Assembly: GCF_008973465.1 (NCBI RefSeq)
Contig: NZ_WBXN01000004.1
Location: 1,550,001-1,614,000, forward strand
Direction: 5' to 3'
DNA: 64,000 nucleotides
Origin: Streptomyces sp. SS1-1
GTDB taxonomy: Bacteria; Actinomycetota; Actinomycetes; Streptomycetales; Streptomycetaceae
Positions 45,741 to 54,843 of the stretch are shown here, piece after piece (the stretch's first letter is position 1; each line of letters begins with the position of its first letter). A program made the position numbers and the translations under genes. The notes beneath the pieces were generated by a model that saw only the letters and a program-made list of their open reading frames with translations, did not search any database and had not been told where the DNA came from.

Positions 45741-46975
45741 TCACGGTCGTCGGCACGGGGACGGGGGCGCCGCCGCCCGGGGACGTCCTGGCCGGTGCCG
45801 ACCTGGTGGTCGGCGGACGGCGCCATCTGGAGGCCGTACGGCTGCCCGCCTCGGCGGAGCGGGTCGTGCTCGGTCCGCTCGCCCCGGCGTTGGACACCAT
45901 CGCCGCGTACGTCGGGAAGGACCGCCGCGTGGTCGTGCTGGCCTCGGGTGATCCGGGGTTCTTCGGGATCGCGCGGGCGCTGGCGGAGCGGTTCGGACCG
46001 GAGTGCCTGGACGTACGGCCCGGGGTGTCCTCGGTGGCGTCGGCGTTCGCGCGGGCCGGGCTGACCTGGGACGACGCGGTCGTCGTCAGCGCCCACGGCC
46101 GGGACGCGCGGACGGCCGTGCACGTCTGCCGGGCGCGTCCGAAGGTGGCCGTGCTGACCGGGCCCGGCGCCGGTCCCGCCGAACTCGGGGCGGCGCTGGC
46201 CCGCGCCGACGCGGACCGCACGCTCGTCGTCGCCTCCGCGCTGGGGTCCGGGGAGGAGCGCGTCGAGCGGGTGACCCCCGCCGAGGCCGCCGCCCGGGAC
46301 TGGGGTGCGGCCGTGAACGTCGTCCTGTGCCTGAAAGGCTCCGCCGTACCGGGTGCCGCGCGGACCGTCGCCGGGCCGGGCCGGGGTCCCGTCTCCTGGG
46401 CGCTGCCCGAGGACGCGTTCGCGCACCGGGACTCGATGATCACGAAGTTCGAGGTGCGCGCGCTCGCGCTGGCCCGGCTCGGGCCCCGGCTCGGCGATCT
46501 CGTGTGGGACGTCGGCGCGGGCTCCGGCTCGGTGGCCGTGGAGTGCGCGCGGCTCGGGGCCGCCGTCACCGCCGTCGAGAAGACGGCGGACGGTGTCGCC
46601 CGGGTCCGGGACAACGCGGCCGCGCACGGGGTGGACGTCCATGTGGTGCACGGGGCGGCCCCGGAGGCCCTGCGTCGACTGGACGACCCGGACGCCGTGT
46701 TCGTGGGCGGCGGGGGCCGTGAGCTGCCCGCCGTCGTCGGTGCGTGCGCGCGCCGGGCGCGGCGGACGGTCGTGGTCGCCATGGCCGCGCTGGACCGGGT
46801 GCCGGCCGCGCGGTCGGCGCTGACCGGCGCCGGATTCAGCTGCGACGGGGTGCTGTTGCAGTCGTCCCGGCTGGCGCCGCTGCCGGGGGACGTGACCCGG
46901 CTGGCGGCCACCAATCCGGTCTTCTTGTTGTGGGGCGTCCGAAGCCCCGTGGACGGCGAGGGAGTTGCTCAGTGA
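45737..46975 (+). CDS. cobL: Precorrin-6Y C5,15-methyltransferase (decarboxylating) CobL (CbiE-CbiT fusion)
   Basis: 412 residues with two SAM-binding domains. The N-terminal CbiE-type methylase has VVVLASGDPGFFGIARALAERF, RPGVSSVASAFARAGLTWDDAVVVSAHGRD and LCLKGSA. The C-terminal CbiT-type Rossmann methylase begins near ALPEDAFAHRDSMITKFEVRALALARLGPRLGDLVWDVGAGSGSVAVECARLG. It methylates C5 and C15 and removes the C12 acetate carboxyl. ATGA start overlap and GTGA stop overlap. Confidence 0.95.
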   Translation: MITVVGTGTGAPPPGDVLAGADLVVGGRRHLEAVRLPASAERVVLGPLAPALDTIAAYVGKDRRVVVLASGDPGFFGIARALAERFGPECLDVRPGVSSVASAFARAGLTWDDAVVVSAHGRDARTAVHVCRARPKVAVLTGPGAGPAELGAALARADADRTLVVASALGSGEERVERVTPAEAAARDWGAAVNVVLCLKGSAVPGAARTVAGPGRGPVSWALPEDAFAHRDSMITKFEVRALALARLGPRLGDLVWDVGAGSGSVAVECARLGAAVTAVEKTADGVARVRDNAAAHGVDVHVVHGAAPEALRRLDDPDAVFVGGGGRELPAVVGACARRARRTVVVAMAALDRVPAARSALTGAGFSCDGVLLQSSRLAPLPGDVTRLAATNPVFLLWGVRSPVDGEGVAQ

Positions 46976-48672
46976 TCGGCCTGATTTCCGCCACGGCGGC
47001 GGGCGCTGCGGCGCGGGACCGGCTGGCCGCGGCGTGGCCGGACCGCACCCGCGTGTACGACGGGCCCGTCGGGGACGCCGTGCGGCGGGCGTTCGGGGAG
47101 TGCGGGCAGCTGGTGTGCTTCCTGGCCACGGGCGCGGTCGTCCGGCTGATCGCCCCGCTGCTGGACGACAAGGCCGCCGACCCCGGTGTGGTGTGCGTCG
47201 ACGAGGGCGGGCGGTTCGCCGTGGCGCTGACCGGCGGGCACGGCGGCGGTGCCAACGAACTCGCCGACGCGGTGGGCGAGTTGCTGGGCGCGCGGCCCGT
47301 GGTGACGACGGCCACCGACGCGGTGGGGCTGCCCGGTCTGGACACGCTCGGTTTGCCGGTCGAGGGCGATGTCGCCGGGGTGTCCCGGGCCCTGCTCGAC
47401 GGGGAGCCGGTGGCGCTGCGGGCCGAGGTGTCCTGGCCGCTGCCGCCGCTGCCGGCCGGCACCGAGGGGGCGTACACGATCCGGGTGACGGACCGGCTCG
47501 TGGAGGCGGCGGAGCGCGAGGCCGTGCTGCGTCCGCCGACCCTGGTCGTCGGGGTCGGGGCCTCGCGGGGCGCCCCCGCCGACGAGGTGCTGACGCTCGT
47601 CCGGGACGCGCTGCGCGACGCCGGGCTGTCCGCCGCGTCCGTGGCGGAGCTGGCCACAGTCGACGCGAAGGCCGGCGAGCCCGGCATCGTGGAGGCCGCG
47701 GCCCGCCTCGGCGTCCCGCTCGTCACGCACGCCCCGGAGCGGCTGGCCGCCGTCCCGGTCCCGCACCCGTCCGACGCGCCGCTGGCCGCCGTCGGCACCC
47801 CCTCGGTCGCCGAGGCCGCCGCGCTGGTGGGGGGCGGCGACCTGCTCGTACCGAAGCGGAAGTCCGAGCGGGCCGACGGGAGCCCGGCGATGGCCACGTG
47901 TGCGGTGGCCCGGCGGCCCGGACGCGGCCGGCTCGCCGTCGTGGGCCTCGGGCCGGGCGCCCGGGACCTGCTGACCCCACGTGCCAGGGCGGAGCTGCGG
48001 CGGGCCTCGGTGCTCGTCGGGCTGGACCAGTACGTCGACCAGATCCGCGATCTGCTGCGGCCCGGCACCCGGGTGCTGGAGTCCGGGCTCGGCGCGGAGG
48101 AGGAACGGGCGCGGACGGCGGTCGCGGAGGCCCGGAAGGGGCATGCCGTCGCCCTCATCGGCAGCGGCGACGCGGGCGTGTACGCCATGGCCTCCCCCGC
48201 GCTGGCCGAGGCGTCCGACGACATCGACGTGGTCGGCGTGCCCGGGGTGACGGCGGCCCTCGCGGCGGCCGCGGTCCTCGGCGCCCCGCTCGGCCACGAC
48301 CATGTGTCGATCAGCCTGTCCGACCTGCACACGCCGTGGGAGGTCATCGAGCGGCGGGTGCGGGCCGCCGCCGAGGCGGATCTCGTCGTCACCTTCTACA
48401 ACCCGCGCTCGCGCGGCCGGAACTGGCAGCTCCCCGAGGCGCTCGCGATCCTCGCGAAGCACCGCGCGCCGGCCACGCCGGTCGGCGTGGTGCGCAACGC
48501 GTCCCGGCCCGACGAGTCCGTCCGGCTCACCACGCTCGGCGGCCTCGACCCGGCGACGGTCGACATGATGACGGTCGTCACCGTCGGCAACACCGCCTCC
48601 CGGGAGGTCGCCGGCCGCATGGTGACCCCGCGCGGCTACCGCTGGCAGAGCGCCCAGGAGGTGCCGAGGTGA
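46972..48672 (+). CDS. cobJ: CbiG-CobJ fusion: precorrin-5A hydrolase domain plus precorrin-3B C17-methyltransferase
   Basis: 566 residues. About residues 1-310 are CbiG: GQLVCFLATGAVVRLIAPLLDDKAADPGVVCVDEGGRFAVALTGGHGGGANELA and the C-terminal subdomain VGVGASRGAPADEVLTLVRDAL with KAGEPGIVEAAARLG. From about 318 on it is CobJ/CbiH: GRLAVVGLGPGARDLLTPRARAELRRASVLVGLDQYVDQI, IGSGDAGVYAMASPALAE, VVTFYNPRSRGRNWQLPEAL. CbiG is usually tied to the early-cobalt route, so its presence beside CobN shows a mixed pathway. Coupled by GTGA on both sides. Confidence 0.94.
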   Translation: MIGLISATAAGAAARDRLAAAWPDRTRVYDGPVGDAVRRAFGECGQLVCFLATGAVVRLIAPLLDDKAADPGVVCVDEGGRFAVALTGGHGGGANELADAVGELLGARPVVTTATDAVGLPGLDTLGLPVEGDVAGVSRALLDGEPVALRAEVSWPLPPLPAGTEGAYTIRVTDRLVEAAEREAVLRPPTLVVGVGASRGAPADEVLTLVRDALRDAGLSAASVAELATVDAKAGEPGIVEAAARLGVPLVTHAPERLAAVPVPHPSDAPLAAVGTPSVAEAAALVGGGDLLVPKRKSERADGSPAMATCAVARRPGRGRLAVVGLGPGARDLLTPRARAELRRASVLVGLDQYVDQIRDLLRPGTRVLESGLGAEEERARTAVAEARKGHAVALIGSGDAGVYAMASPALAEASDDIDVVGVPGVTAALAAAAVLGAPLGHDHVSISLSDLHTPWEVIERRVRAAAEADLVVTFYNPRSRGRNWQLPEALAILAKHRAPATPVGVVRNASRPDESVRLTTLGGLDPATVDMMTVVTVGNTASREVAGRMVTPRGYRWQSAQEVPR

Positions 48673-49271
48673 ACCGTGTCGTCCATCCCATCGAGGAGGA
48701 GTCCTACCGGCGGATGCGCGCCCGGCTGGACACCTCGCACCTCCCGCCGCTGACCCGGGCGGTCGTCGAGCGGGTCGTGCACTCCGCCGCCGACCTCGAC
48801 TACGCGGGTGACCTCGTCCTGGACGAGCGGACCCTGCAGCGGGGGCACGCGGCGCTGCACGCCGGGGCGCCCGTCGTCGTGGACGTCGAGATGGTCGCGG
48901 CCGGGATCACCCGCCGGGAGACCGTCTGCCGGCTCAGGGACGCCCGGTCCGGGCCCGGACTGACCCGGTCCGCGCACGCCGTCCGGCTGGCGTACGAGCA
49001 GGTCGGCCCCGGCGCGCTGTGGGTGATCGGCAACGCGCCGACCGCGCTGGAGGAGCTGCTCACCCTCGACGCCCGGCCCGCGCTCGTCATCGGCCTGCCC
49101 GTCGGGTTCGTCGGCGCGGTCGAGTCCAAGGCGGCGCTGCGCGCGAGCGGACTGCCCGCCGTCAGCAACGTGTCCGAGAAGGGCGGTTCGGCGGTCGCCT
49201 CGGCCGCGCTCAACGCCCTGCTGTACTACCCCGTTCCATCCTTCCCTTCACCGTCCGAGGAGACATCGTGA
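48669..49271 (+). CDS. cobH: Precorrin-8X methylmutase CobH
   Basis: 200 residues. It moves the methyl group from C11 to C12 to give hydrogenobyrinic acid. The family marks are HPIEEESYRRMRARLDTSHL, RVVHSAADLDYAGDLVLDE with the catalytic His in the first helix region, LWVIGNAPTALEELLTLD and GLPVGFVGAVESKAALRASGLPAVSNVSEKGGSAVASAALNALLYY. GTG start overlaps the upstream stop; the final TGA overlaps the cbiX GTG. Confidence 0.95.
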   Translation: MNRVVHPIEEESYRRMRARLDTSHLPPLTRAVVERVVHSAADLDYAGDLVLDERTLQRGHAALHAGAPVVVDVEMVAAGITRRETVCRLRDARSGPGLTRSAHAVRLAYEQVGPGALWVIGNAPTALEELLTLDARPALVIGLPVGFVGAVESKAALRASGLPAVSNVSEKGGSAVASAALNALLYYPVPSFPSPSEETS

Positions 49272-50182
49272 CCCCCTCCCCGCCCGCCCTGCTCATCGCC
49301 GGCCACGGCACCCGGGACGAGGCCGGAGCCGAGGCGTTCCGCGCCTTCGTCCGGGAGCTCGGGGACCGGCACCCCGGACTGCCCGTCGCGGGCGGCTTCA
49401 TCGAGCTGTCCCCGCCGCCGCTGGGCGACGCGGTCGCCGGCCTCGTCGAGCGGGGGGTGCGGCGGTTCGCCGCCGTGCCGCTGATGCTGGTGTCCGCCGG
49501 GCACGCCAAGGGCGACATCCCGGCGGCGCTGGCCCGCGAGAAGGAACGGCACCCCGGGATCACGTACACCTACGGCCGCCCGCTCGGCCCGCACCCGTCG
49601 CTGCTGCGGGTCCTGGAGCGGCGGCTCGACGAGGCGCTGGGGTCGGCGGGCGACCGCGCGGACGTCACCGTGCTGCTGGTGGGGCGCGGCTCCACCGACC
49701 CGGACGCCAACGCCGAGGTGCACAAGGCGGCCCGGCTGCTGTGGGAGGGGCGCGGCTACGCGGGGGTGGAGACGGCGTTCGTGTCGCTGGCCGCGCCGGA
49801 CGTGCCGGCCGGTCTGGACCGGTGTGCGCGGCTCGGGGCGCGGCGGATCGTCGTGCTGCCGTACTTCCTGTTCACCGGGATCCTGCCGGACCGGGTGCGG
49901 CGGCAGACCGAGGAGTGGGCGGCGGCGCACCCGGAGACCGAGGTGCGCTCGGCGGACGTCATCGGACCGGAGCCGGAGCTGCTGGACCTCGTGTGGGAGC
50001 GGTACGAGGAGGCGGTGCGGGGTGATCTGCGGATGAACTGCGACTCCTGCGTGTACCGGATCGCGCTGCCGGGCTTCGAGGACAAGGTGGGGCTGCCGCA
50101 GCAGCCGCACTTCCACCCGGACGACGACGGGCACCACCACGGGCACGGGCACCACCACGGCGGTCACGCGCATGCGCACTGA
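49268..50182 (+). CDS. cbiX: Sirohydrochlorin chelatase CbiX (long form) with His-rich tail
   Basis: 304 residues with two CbiX half domains. The first begins LLIAGHGTRDEAGAEAF with the catalytic His and contains AVPLMLVSAGHAKGDIPAAL. The second begins VTVLLVGRGSTDPDANAEVHKAARLLWEG and ends near VLPYFLFTGILPDRVRRQTEEW. The C-terminus adds a CDSC pair and a metal-binding tail of mostly His and Gly (DGHHHGHGHHHGG). It could insert cobalt (or iron) into sirohydrochlorin. The start of the next gene lies within the His tail. Confidence 0.93.
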   Translation: MTPSPPALLIAGHGTRDEAGAEAFRAFVRELGDRHPGLPVAGGFIELSPPPLGDAVAGLVERGVRRFAAVPLMLVSAGHAKGDIPAALAREKERHPGITYTYGRPLGPHPSLLRVLERRLDEALGSAGDRADVTVLLVGRGSTDPDANAEVHKAARLLWEGRGYAGVETAFVSLAAPDVPAGLDRCARLGARRIVVLPYFLFTGILPDRVRRQTEEWAAAHPETEVRSADVIGPEPELLDLVWERYEEAVRGDLRMNCDSCVYRIALPGFEDKVGLPQQPHFHPDDDGHHHGHGHHHGGHAHAH

Positions 50183-51230
50183 CGGCGGGCACGATCTGCG
50201 GCACCACGGCGACGCCGAGGTCCGCGACGACGGGTCGGCGCTGACCGACCTCGCGGTGAACGTCCGCACGGGCACCCCGCCGGCCTGGCTGCGGGAGCGG
50301 ATCGCGGGGACGCTGGGCTCGCTGGCCGCCTACCCGGACGGCCGGGCGGCGCGGGCGGCGGTGGCGGCCCGGCACGGGCTGCCGCCCGAGCGGGTGCTGC
50401 TGACGGCGGGCGCGGCGGAGGCGTTCGTGCTGCTGGCCCGCGCGCTGAAGGTGAGCCGGCCGGTCGTGGTGCACCCGCAGTTCACGGAGCCGGAGGCGGC
50501 GCTGGTGGACGCCGGGCACACCGTCGGCCGGGTGCTGCTGCGGGCGGAGGACGGCTTCCGGCTCGACCCGGCGGCCGTCCCGGAGGACGCCGACCTGGTG
50601 GTGATCGGCAACCCGACGAACCCGACGTCGGTCCTCCACCCGGCGGACACGATCGCCGCGCTCGCCCGGCCGGGACGCACCCTGGTCGTGGACGAGGCGT
50701 TCATGGACGTGGTGCCGGGCGAGCGGGAGGCCCTGGCGGGGCGGACCGACGTGCCGGGCCTGGTCGTGCTGCGCAGCCTGACGAAGACGTGGGGGCTGGC
50801 GGGGCTGCGGATCGGCTATGTCCTCGCCGGCCCGGAGACCGTGGCCGCGCTGGAGCGGGCCCAGCCGCTGTGGCCGGTGTCCACGCCGGCGCTGGCCGCC
50901 GCCGAGGCGTGCGTGTCGCCGCGCGCCCTGACGGAGGCGGCGGAGGCGGCCGACCGCGTCACCGCCGACCGGGCCCATCTGGTCGCGGGACTCGAGGCGT
51001 TCGCCCCGTCCGGCCTGCGGGTGACCGGCCCGGCCACCGCCTCCTTCGTCCTCGTCCGGCTGCCGGGCGCGGCGGCGGTCCGCCACGAACTGCGCGCCCT
51101 GGGCTACGCGGTCCGCCGCGGCGACACGTTCCCGGGCCTGGACGAGGAGTGGCTGCGCCTCGCGGTCCGGGACCGCCCCACGACGGACGGCTTCCTCCAG
51201 GCCCTGCGCCGGGTGCTGCCCCCGACGTGA
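50172..51230 (+). CDS. cobC: CobC-type PLP-dependent aminotransferase-fold protein (Rv2231c-like)
   Basis: 352 residues, fold type I. SLAAYPDGRAARAAVAARHGLPPERVLLTAGAAEAFVLLARAL, VVIGNPTNPTSVL, TLVVDEAFMDVV and the PLP-lysine segment VLRSLTKTWGLAGLRIGYVLAG are seen. Relatives act as L-threonine-O-3-phosphate decarboxylase, which supplies the aminopropanol linker, or as histidinol-phosphate-type aminotransferase. Its place as the last gene of the cob operon favours linker supply (inference). It overlaps cbiX by 11 bases. Confidence 0.9.
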   Translation: MRTDGGHDLRHHGDAEVRDDGSALTDLAVNVRTGTPPAWLRERIAGTLGSLAAYPDGRAARAAVAARHGLPPERVLLTAGAAEAFVLLARALKVSRPVVVHPQFTEPEAALVDAGHTVGRVLLRAEDGFRLDPAAVPEDADLVVIGNPTNPTSVLHPADTIAALARPGRTLVVDEAFMDVVPGEREALAGRTDVPGLVVLRSLTKTWGLAGLRIGYVLAGPETVAALERAQPLWPVSTPALAAAEACVSPRALTEAAEAADRVTADRAHLVAGLEAFAPSGLRVTGPATASFVLVRLPGAAAVRHELRALGYAVRRGDTFPGLDEEWLRLAVRDRPTTDGFLQALRRVLPPT

Positions 51231-51253
51231 CAGAGGGCCGGCGTGGCACAGGA

Positions 51254-51292
51254 CGGCCCCCGGGCGCCTGCAGTGGCGGTGCCCGGGGGCCG
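51254..51292. terminator. Bidirectional terminator between the cob operon and the LAETG gene
   Basis: A core stem of 11 bp, GGCCCCCGGGC with GCCCGGGGGCC, extends with mismatches (51254-51292). It lies 24 bases past cobC and 17 bases past the end of the convergent gene. Confidence 0.8.
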
Positions 51293-51308
51293 GTTCCGGT
51301 GGGTGGCG

Positions 51309-52217
51309 TCAGCCGCGGCCGCGCTTCGCCAGGGCCACGGCGCCCCCGCCCGCGAGGAGCAGGGCGAGCGCGCCGCCCGCGATGTACGGCGTCATGGAGT
51401 TGCCGCCGGTCTCGGCGAGGTTCTCGTCGGACTTCTCGCCCTGGGGCTCGATCTCGCCGGCCGGCTCGGCGCCCGGGGCCGCCTCCTCCTCGATCGCGGC
51501 CGGGGTCTCGCAGGTGGCCTTCGCCAGGGTGAGGGTGCCCTCGACCTCGGCCACGTTGAGCTTCAGCGGGTTGACGGAGACCTTGAGCTCCAGCGCGGTG
51601 GCGGCGGCCGTCCGCGAGGTCTGCTCGGTCTTGGAGTAGTCGATGCGGACCTCGCCCACCCCCGGTACCTCGACGTGCGTGGTGCCGCCGGCCGTGAGCT
51701 TCACCTTCTTGCCGAGGACGGTGATGTCCCCCAGCAGGTTGGACGTGGCGGTGGGCTTCTCCCCCGCCACACAGGTCGCCTTGGACGTGACCTGGCCGAC
51801 CTCGATGAGCGACAGCAGCGGCAGGCCCGGGACATGGACCTTGGCGTGGGCGAGTTCGGTGCTGCCCTCGGCCCTGCCGTCCTCGACCGTGGCGCTGGCC
51901 TTGGCGACGTCGGCCTTCACGACGCTGAAGGGCTTGCCGCCCTCGACACCGTCGAGTTGGGCCGTCAGCGCCGTCTTCTCGGCGCTGCGCGGTGCCTGCA
52001 CCTCGTTGAGGGAGACCGCGAGCGGGACGTTCACGGTCTTGTTGAGCAGGGAGACGTCGAGCCCGGTGCGCAGGACGACGGCGCTCGCGCTGCCCTCGTC
52101 ACCGGTCGCCTGGGCCGGGCCCGCCGCGCCGAGGACCGCTGGTCCGGCGGCGAGCGCGGTGGCCGTCGCCAGGGTGGCGAACCGGCGTGCGGGCATGCGG
52201 AAGTTCTTGCCGTTCAA
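51309..52217 (-). CDS. SCO1860-type LAETG-anchored exported protein
   Basis: 302 residues. The signal peptide is ARRFATLATATALAAGPAVLGAAGPAQA. A beta-rich secreted domain (ASAVVLRTGLDVSLLNKTVNVPLAVSLNEVQAP) follows, with two Cys pairs. An acidic Pro/Glu linker leads to the sortase signal LAETGG, a hydrophobic segment (TPYIAGGALALLLAGGGAVAL) and KRGRG. It is therefore exported and attached to the cell wall by a class E sortase. A TTG at 52217 has GGGGG upstream and is preferred; an ATG seven codons later is an alternative. Binding partner unknown. Confidence 0.9.
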   Translation of the reverse strand: MNGKNFRMPARRFATLATATALAAGPAVLGAAGPAQATGDEGSASAVVLRTGLDVSLLNKTVNVPLAVSLNEVQAPRSAEKTALTAQLDGVEGGKPFSVVKADVAKASATVEDGRAEGSTELAHAKVHVPGLPLLSLIEVGQVTSKATCVAGEKPTATSNLLGDITVLGKKVKLTAGGTTHVEVPGVGEVRIDYSKTEQTSRTAAATALELKVSVNPLKLNVAEVEGTLTLAKATCETPAAIEEEAAPGAEPAGEIEPQGEKSDENLAETGGNSMTPYIAGGALALLLAGGGAVALAKRGRG

Positions 52218-52493
52218 GGTGGGGACCCCCAGAAGAAACGTGCTCGGGACTCGGCAAGAATCGCGCACCTCGGGTGAACAGTCAGCGTTCCGCCGCCACT
52301 TCACTCCAACGTGACTTTCCCGTGAACCTTTTCGAATCCCGCGGCACGGGTGTTCCCCGAAGTCACCTCCGTACCCTCATCCGGGCGAGCGCCCGCGTGA
52401 AAACGGGGCGTCGGCGGCGCGGTACGCGTCACCAGCGGCCGTTCCCGTCGTTACGCTGCGTCGACCAGCTCACCGGAAGCAAGGGAAGCGCAG

Positions 52494-52889
52494 ATGTCCG
52501 ACCAGGAACGGGACTACTCCGCCGCGCTGGGCACGGCCGAGCGGCTGCTCGGCATGCCTCTGGAGCGCTTCCTCGATCCCGGCGAGGGCGAGCCCGCCAA
52601 CGCGGCGGATTTCAAGCGCCTCGCCACCGTCCACACCTTCGGCGACGCGTGGCCGCGCACCGGGGTCCTCGACACGCGCACGCGGGCGCTGGTGTCGGTG
52701 ACGATCGCCGCGACCCTGGGCACCCTGGAACCGCTGCGCGGACAGCTGCGCATCGCGCTCAACAGCGGGGTCACCCCGGAGGAGATCGTCGAGGCGTTCA
52801 TCCACATCGAGGCGTACGCCGGTGCCGCGCGCGCCTTCGAGGGCTACGGCGTCGCACGGGAGGTCTTCGCCGAGGCGGCGTCCGGCTGA
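52494..52889 (+). CDS. Carboxymuconolactone decarboxylase-family protein
   Basis: 131 residues, AhpD-like alpha-helical fold. YSAALGTAERLLG is the first helix. GVLDTRTRALVSVTIAATLGTLEPLRGQLRIALNSGVTPEEIVEAFIHIEAYAGAARAFEGYGVAREVF is the diagnostic core. There is no CxxC pair, so a peroxidase activity is unlikely; it belongs with the gamma-CMD branch. Substrate unknown. AAGGGAAGC lies upstream of the ATG. Convergent with the amidohydrolase. Confidence 0.9.
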   Translation: MSDQERDYSAALGTAERLLGMPLERFLDPGEGEPANAADFKRLATVHTFGDAWPRTGVLDTRTRALVSVTIAATLGTLEPLRGQLRIALNSGVTPEEIVEAFIHIEAYAGAARAFEGYGVAREVFAEAASG

Positions 52890-52893
52890 GCGG

Positions 52894-53985
52894 TCAGCCG
52901 ACGACGCGGCCGTTCAGGACGATGCGGCGGGGCGCCGCGAGGACCCGGACGTCGGCGCGCGGGTCCGTCTCGTAGACGACGAGGTCGGCCGCGGCGCCCT
53001 CGTCCAGGCCGGGGCGGCCGAGCCAGGCGCGGGCCGCCCAGGTCGTCGCGGCGAGGGCGTCGACGGCGGAGAGGCCGGCGGTGACCAGTTCGGCGACCTC
53101 GGCGGCGACCAGTCCGTGCGGCAGGGTGCCGCCCGCGTCCGTGCCGACGAAGACGGGGATGCCGGCGTCGTGGGCGTCGCGGACGGTGTCGTACCGCCGC
53201 TCGTGGAGCCGGCGCATATGGGCCGACCAGCGGGGGAACTTGGCCTCGCCGCCGTCGGCCAGCTTCGGGAAGGTCGCGATGTTCACGAGGGTCGGCACGA
53301 TCGCCACCCCGCGCTCGGCGAACAGCGGGATCAGGTCGCCGGTGAGGCCGGTGGCGTGCTCGACGCAGTCGATGCCGGCCTCCACGAGGTCCTGGAGGGA
53401 GTCCTCGGCGAAGCAGTGCGCGGTGACCCGGGCGCCGAGCCGGTGGGCCTCGGCGATGCCCGCCTCGACGGCCTCGCGCGGCCAGGTGGGCGCCAGGTCC
53501 CCGAGGTCGCGGTCGATCCAGTCGCCGACGAGCTTGACCCAGCCGTCGCCGCGCCGGGCCTCCTGGGCGACGTAGGCGACGAGGTCCTCGGGTTCGATCT
53601 CGTGCGCGAAGCCGCGGATGTAGCGGCGGGTGCGGGCGATGTGCCGGCCGGCCCGGATGATCTTCGGCAGGTCCTCGCGGTCGTCCACCCAGCGGGTGTC
53701 GGAGGGCGAGCCGGCGTCCCGCAGCAGCAGGGTGCCGGTGTCGCGGTCGGTGAGGGCCTGCTTCTCGGCGGTGCCCGCGTCGACGGGGCCGTGCGGGCCG
53801 AGTCCCACGTGGCAGTGCGCGTCGACCAGGCCGGGCAGGGCCCAGCCCTCGACGGCGCGCACGTCGCGGGCCCCGGCGGGGCGGTCGTAGGTGATCCGTC
53901 CGCCGACGACCCACAGCTCGTCCCGGACGTCGTCCGGGCCGGCGAGGACCCGGCCCCTCACGTGCAGCACCGCGCGTTCGCTCAT
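52894..53985 (-). CDS. Amidohydrolase-family (imidazolonepropionase-like) metal-dependent hydrolase
   Basis: 363 residues. Metal ligands are visible as ALPGLVDAHCHVGLG (His-x-His), HCFAEDS and CVEHATG later, and FVGTDAGGTLPHGLVAAEVAELVTAGLSAVDALAATTWAARAWLG with the catalytic Asp. The C-terminus EGAAADLVVYETDP is typical. It hydrolyses a cyclic amide or related substrate, which cannot be specified. The ATG at 53985 has AAGG upstream; a GTG three codons earlier is possible. Confidence 0.9.
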   Translation of the reverse strand: MSERAVLHVRGRVLAGPDDVRDELWVVGGRITYDRPAGARDVRAVEGWALPGLVDAHCHVGLGPHGPVDAGTAEKQALTDRDTGTLLLRDAGSPSDTRWVDDREDLPKIIRAGRHIARTRRYIRGFAHEIEPEDLVAYVAQEARRGDGWVKLVGDWIDRDLGDLAPTWPREAVEAGIAEAHRLGARVTAHCFAEDSLQDLVEAGIDCVEHATGLTGDLIPLFAERGVAIVPTLVNIATFPKLADGGEAKFPRWSAHMRRLHERRYDTVRDAHDAGIPVFVGTDAGGTLPHGLVAAEVAELVTAGLSAVDALAATTWAARAWLGRPGLDEGAAADLVVYETDPRADVRVLAAPRRIVLNGRVVG

Positions 53986-54023
53986 GCCCTGCACCTTAGT
54001 GAGCGGCCGGGCCGTGTCCGCAA

Positions 54024-54049
54024 GGCCCCGCCCGGCGCCGGGCGCGGCC
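54024..54049. terminator. Hairpin at the end of the amino-acid ABC operon
   Basis: GGCC-GCCCGG and CCGGGC-GGCC arms (12 bp, two mismatches) around a 2-base loop. It touches the stop codon of the ATP-binding gene. Confidence 0.5.
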
Positions 54050-54843
54050 TAGTCGGTCTTGCCCACCTGGTCCTGGACGCCTTCCTCGACGTCGGCCATC
54101 GCCGGGTCGAGGAGGCGGGAGAGGAAGTGCCGGGTGCGTTCGTGCCGGGGGTTGCCGATGACCTGGTCGGGGGTGCCGTCCTCGACGATCACGCCGCCGT
54201 CCATGAACACGACCCGGTCGGCGACCTCGCGCGCGAACGTCATCTCGTGGGTGACGACCATCATCGTCATGCCCTCGTTCGCGAGCATGCGCATGACGGC
54301 GAGCACATCGCCGACGAGTTCCGGGTCCAGCGCGGACGTCGGCTCGTCGAAGAGCATGACCTGCGGCCCCATGGCGAGGGCGCGGGCGATGGCGACGCGC
54401 TGCTGCTGGCCGCCGGAGAGGGAGGCCGGGTAGGCGCCGGCCTTCTCGGCGAGGCCGACCCGGGCCAGGTTCTCGGCGGCGACCTTCGCGGCGGCCTCCT
54501 TGCCCCGGCGCAGCACCCGGCGCTGCGGCAGGGTCAGGTTCTCGGTCACCGTGAGGTGCGGGAACAGGTTGAACTGCTGGAAGACCATGCCGATCCGGCG
54601 GCGTACGGCGTCGATGTCGACGTCCGGGTCGGTGACCTCGGCGCCGCCGACGAAGACCTGCCCCTTGGTGGGCTCCTCCAGCAGGTTCACACAGCGCAGC
54701 AGCGTCGACTTGCCCGAGCCGGACGGGCCGATGACGCACACGACCTCGCCCTGCCGGATCTCCAGGTCGATGCCGCGCAGCACCTCGTTGTCGCCGAAGG
54801 ACTTGTGCAGGTCCCGGACCTGGATCTCTGCCGTGGTACTCAC
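54049..54843 (-). CDS. Polar amino acid ABC transporter ATP-binding protein
   Basis: 264 residues. The Walker A motif is [13 protein letters not shown], the signature is [16 protein letters not shown] and Walker B is [14 protein letters not shown], with the switch His in MMVVTHEM. The HTRH-like tail is [11 protein letters not shown]. It powers the permease and substrate-binding protein encoded by the two genes transcribed before it. The GTG start at 54843 overlaps the permease stop (GTGA). Glutamate, glutamine or a related polar amino acid is the likely cargo. Confidence 0.93.
   Translation of the reverse strand: MSTTAEIQVRDLHKSFGDNEVLRGIDLEIRQGEVVCVIGPSGSGKSTLLRCVNLLEEPTKGQVFVGGAEVTDPDVDIDAVRRRIGMVFQQFNLFPHLTVTENLTLPQRRVLRRGKEAAAKVAAENLARVGLAEKAGAYPASLSGGQQQRVAIARALAMGPQVMLFDEPTSALDPELVGDVLAVMRMLANEGMTMMVVTHEMTFAREVADRVVFMDGGVIVEDGTPDQVIGNPRHERTRHFLSRLLDPAMADVEEGVQDQVGKTD

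Noticed and set aside
52196-52217. ATG at 52196 as start of the LAETG protein
   Set aside because: No ribosome binding site; the TTG at 52217 has GGGGG at good distance. The choice remains open.
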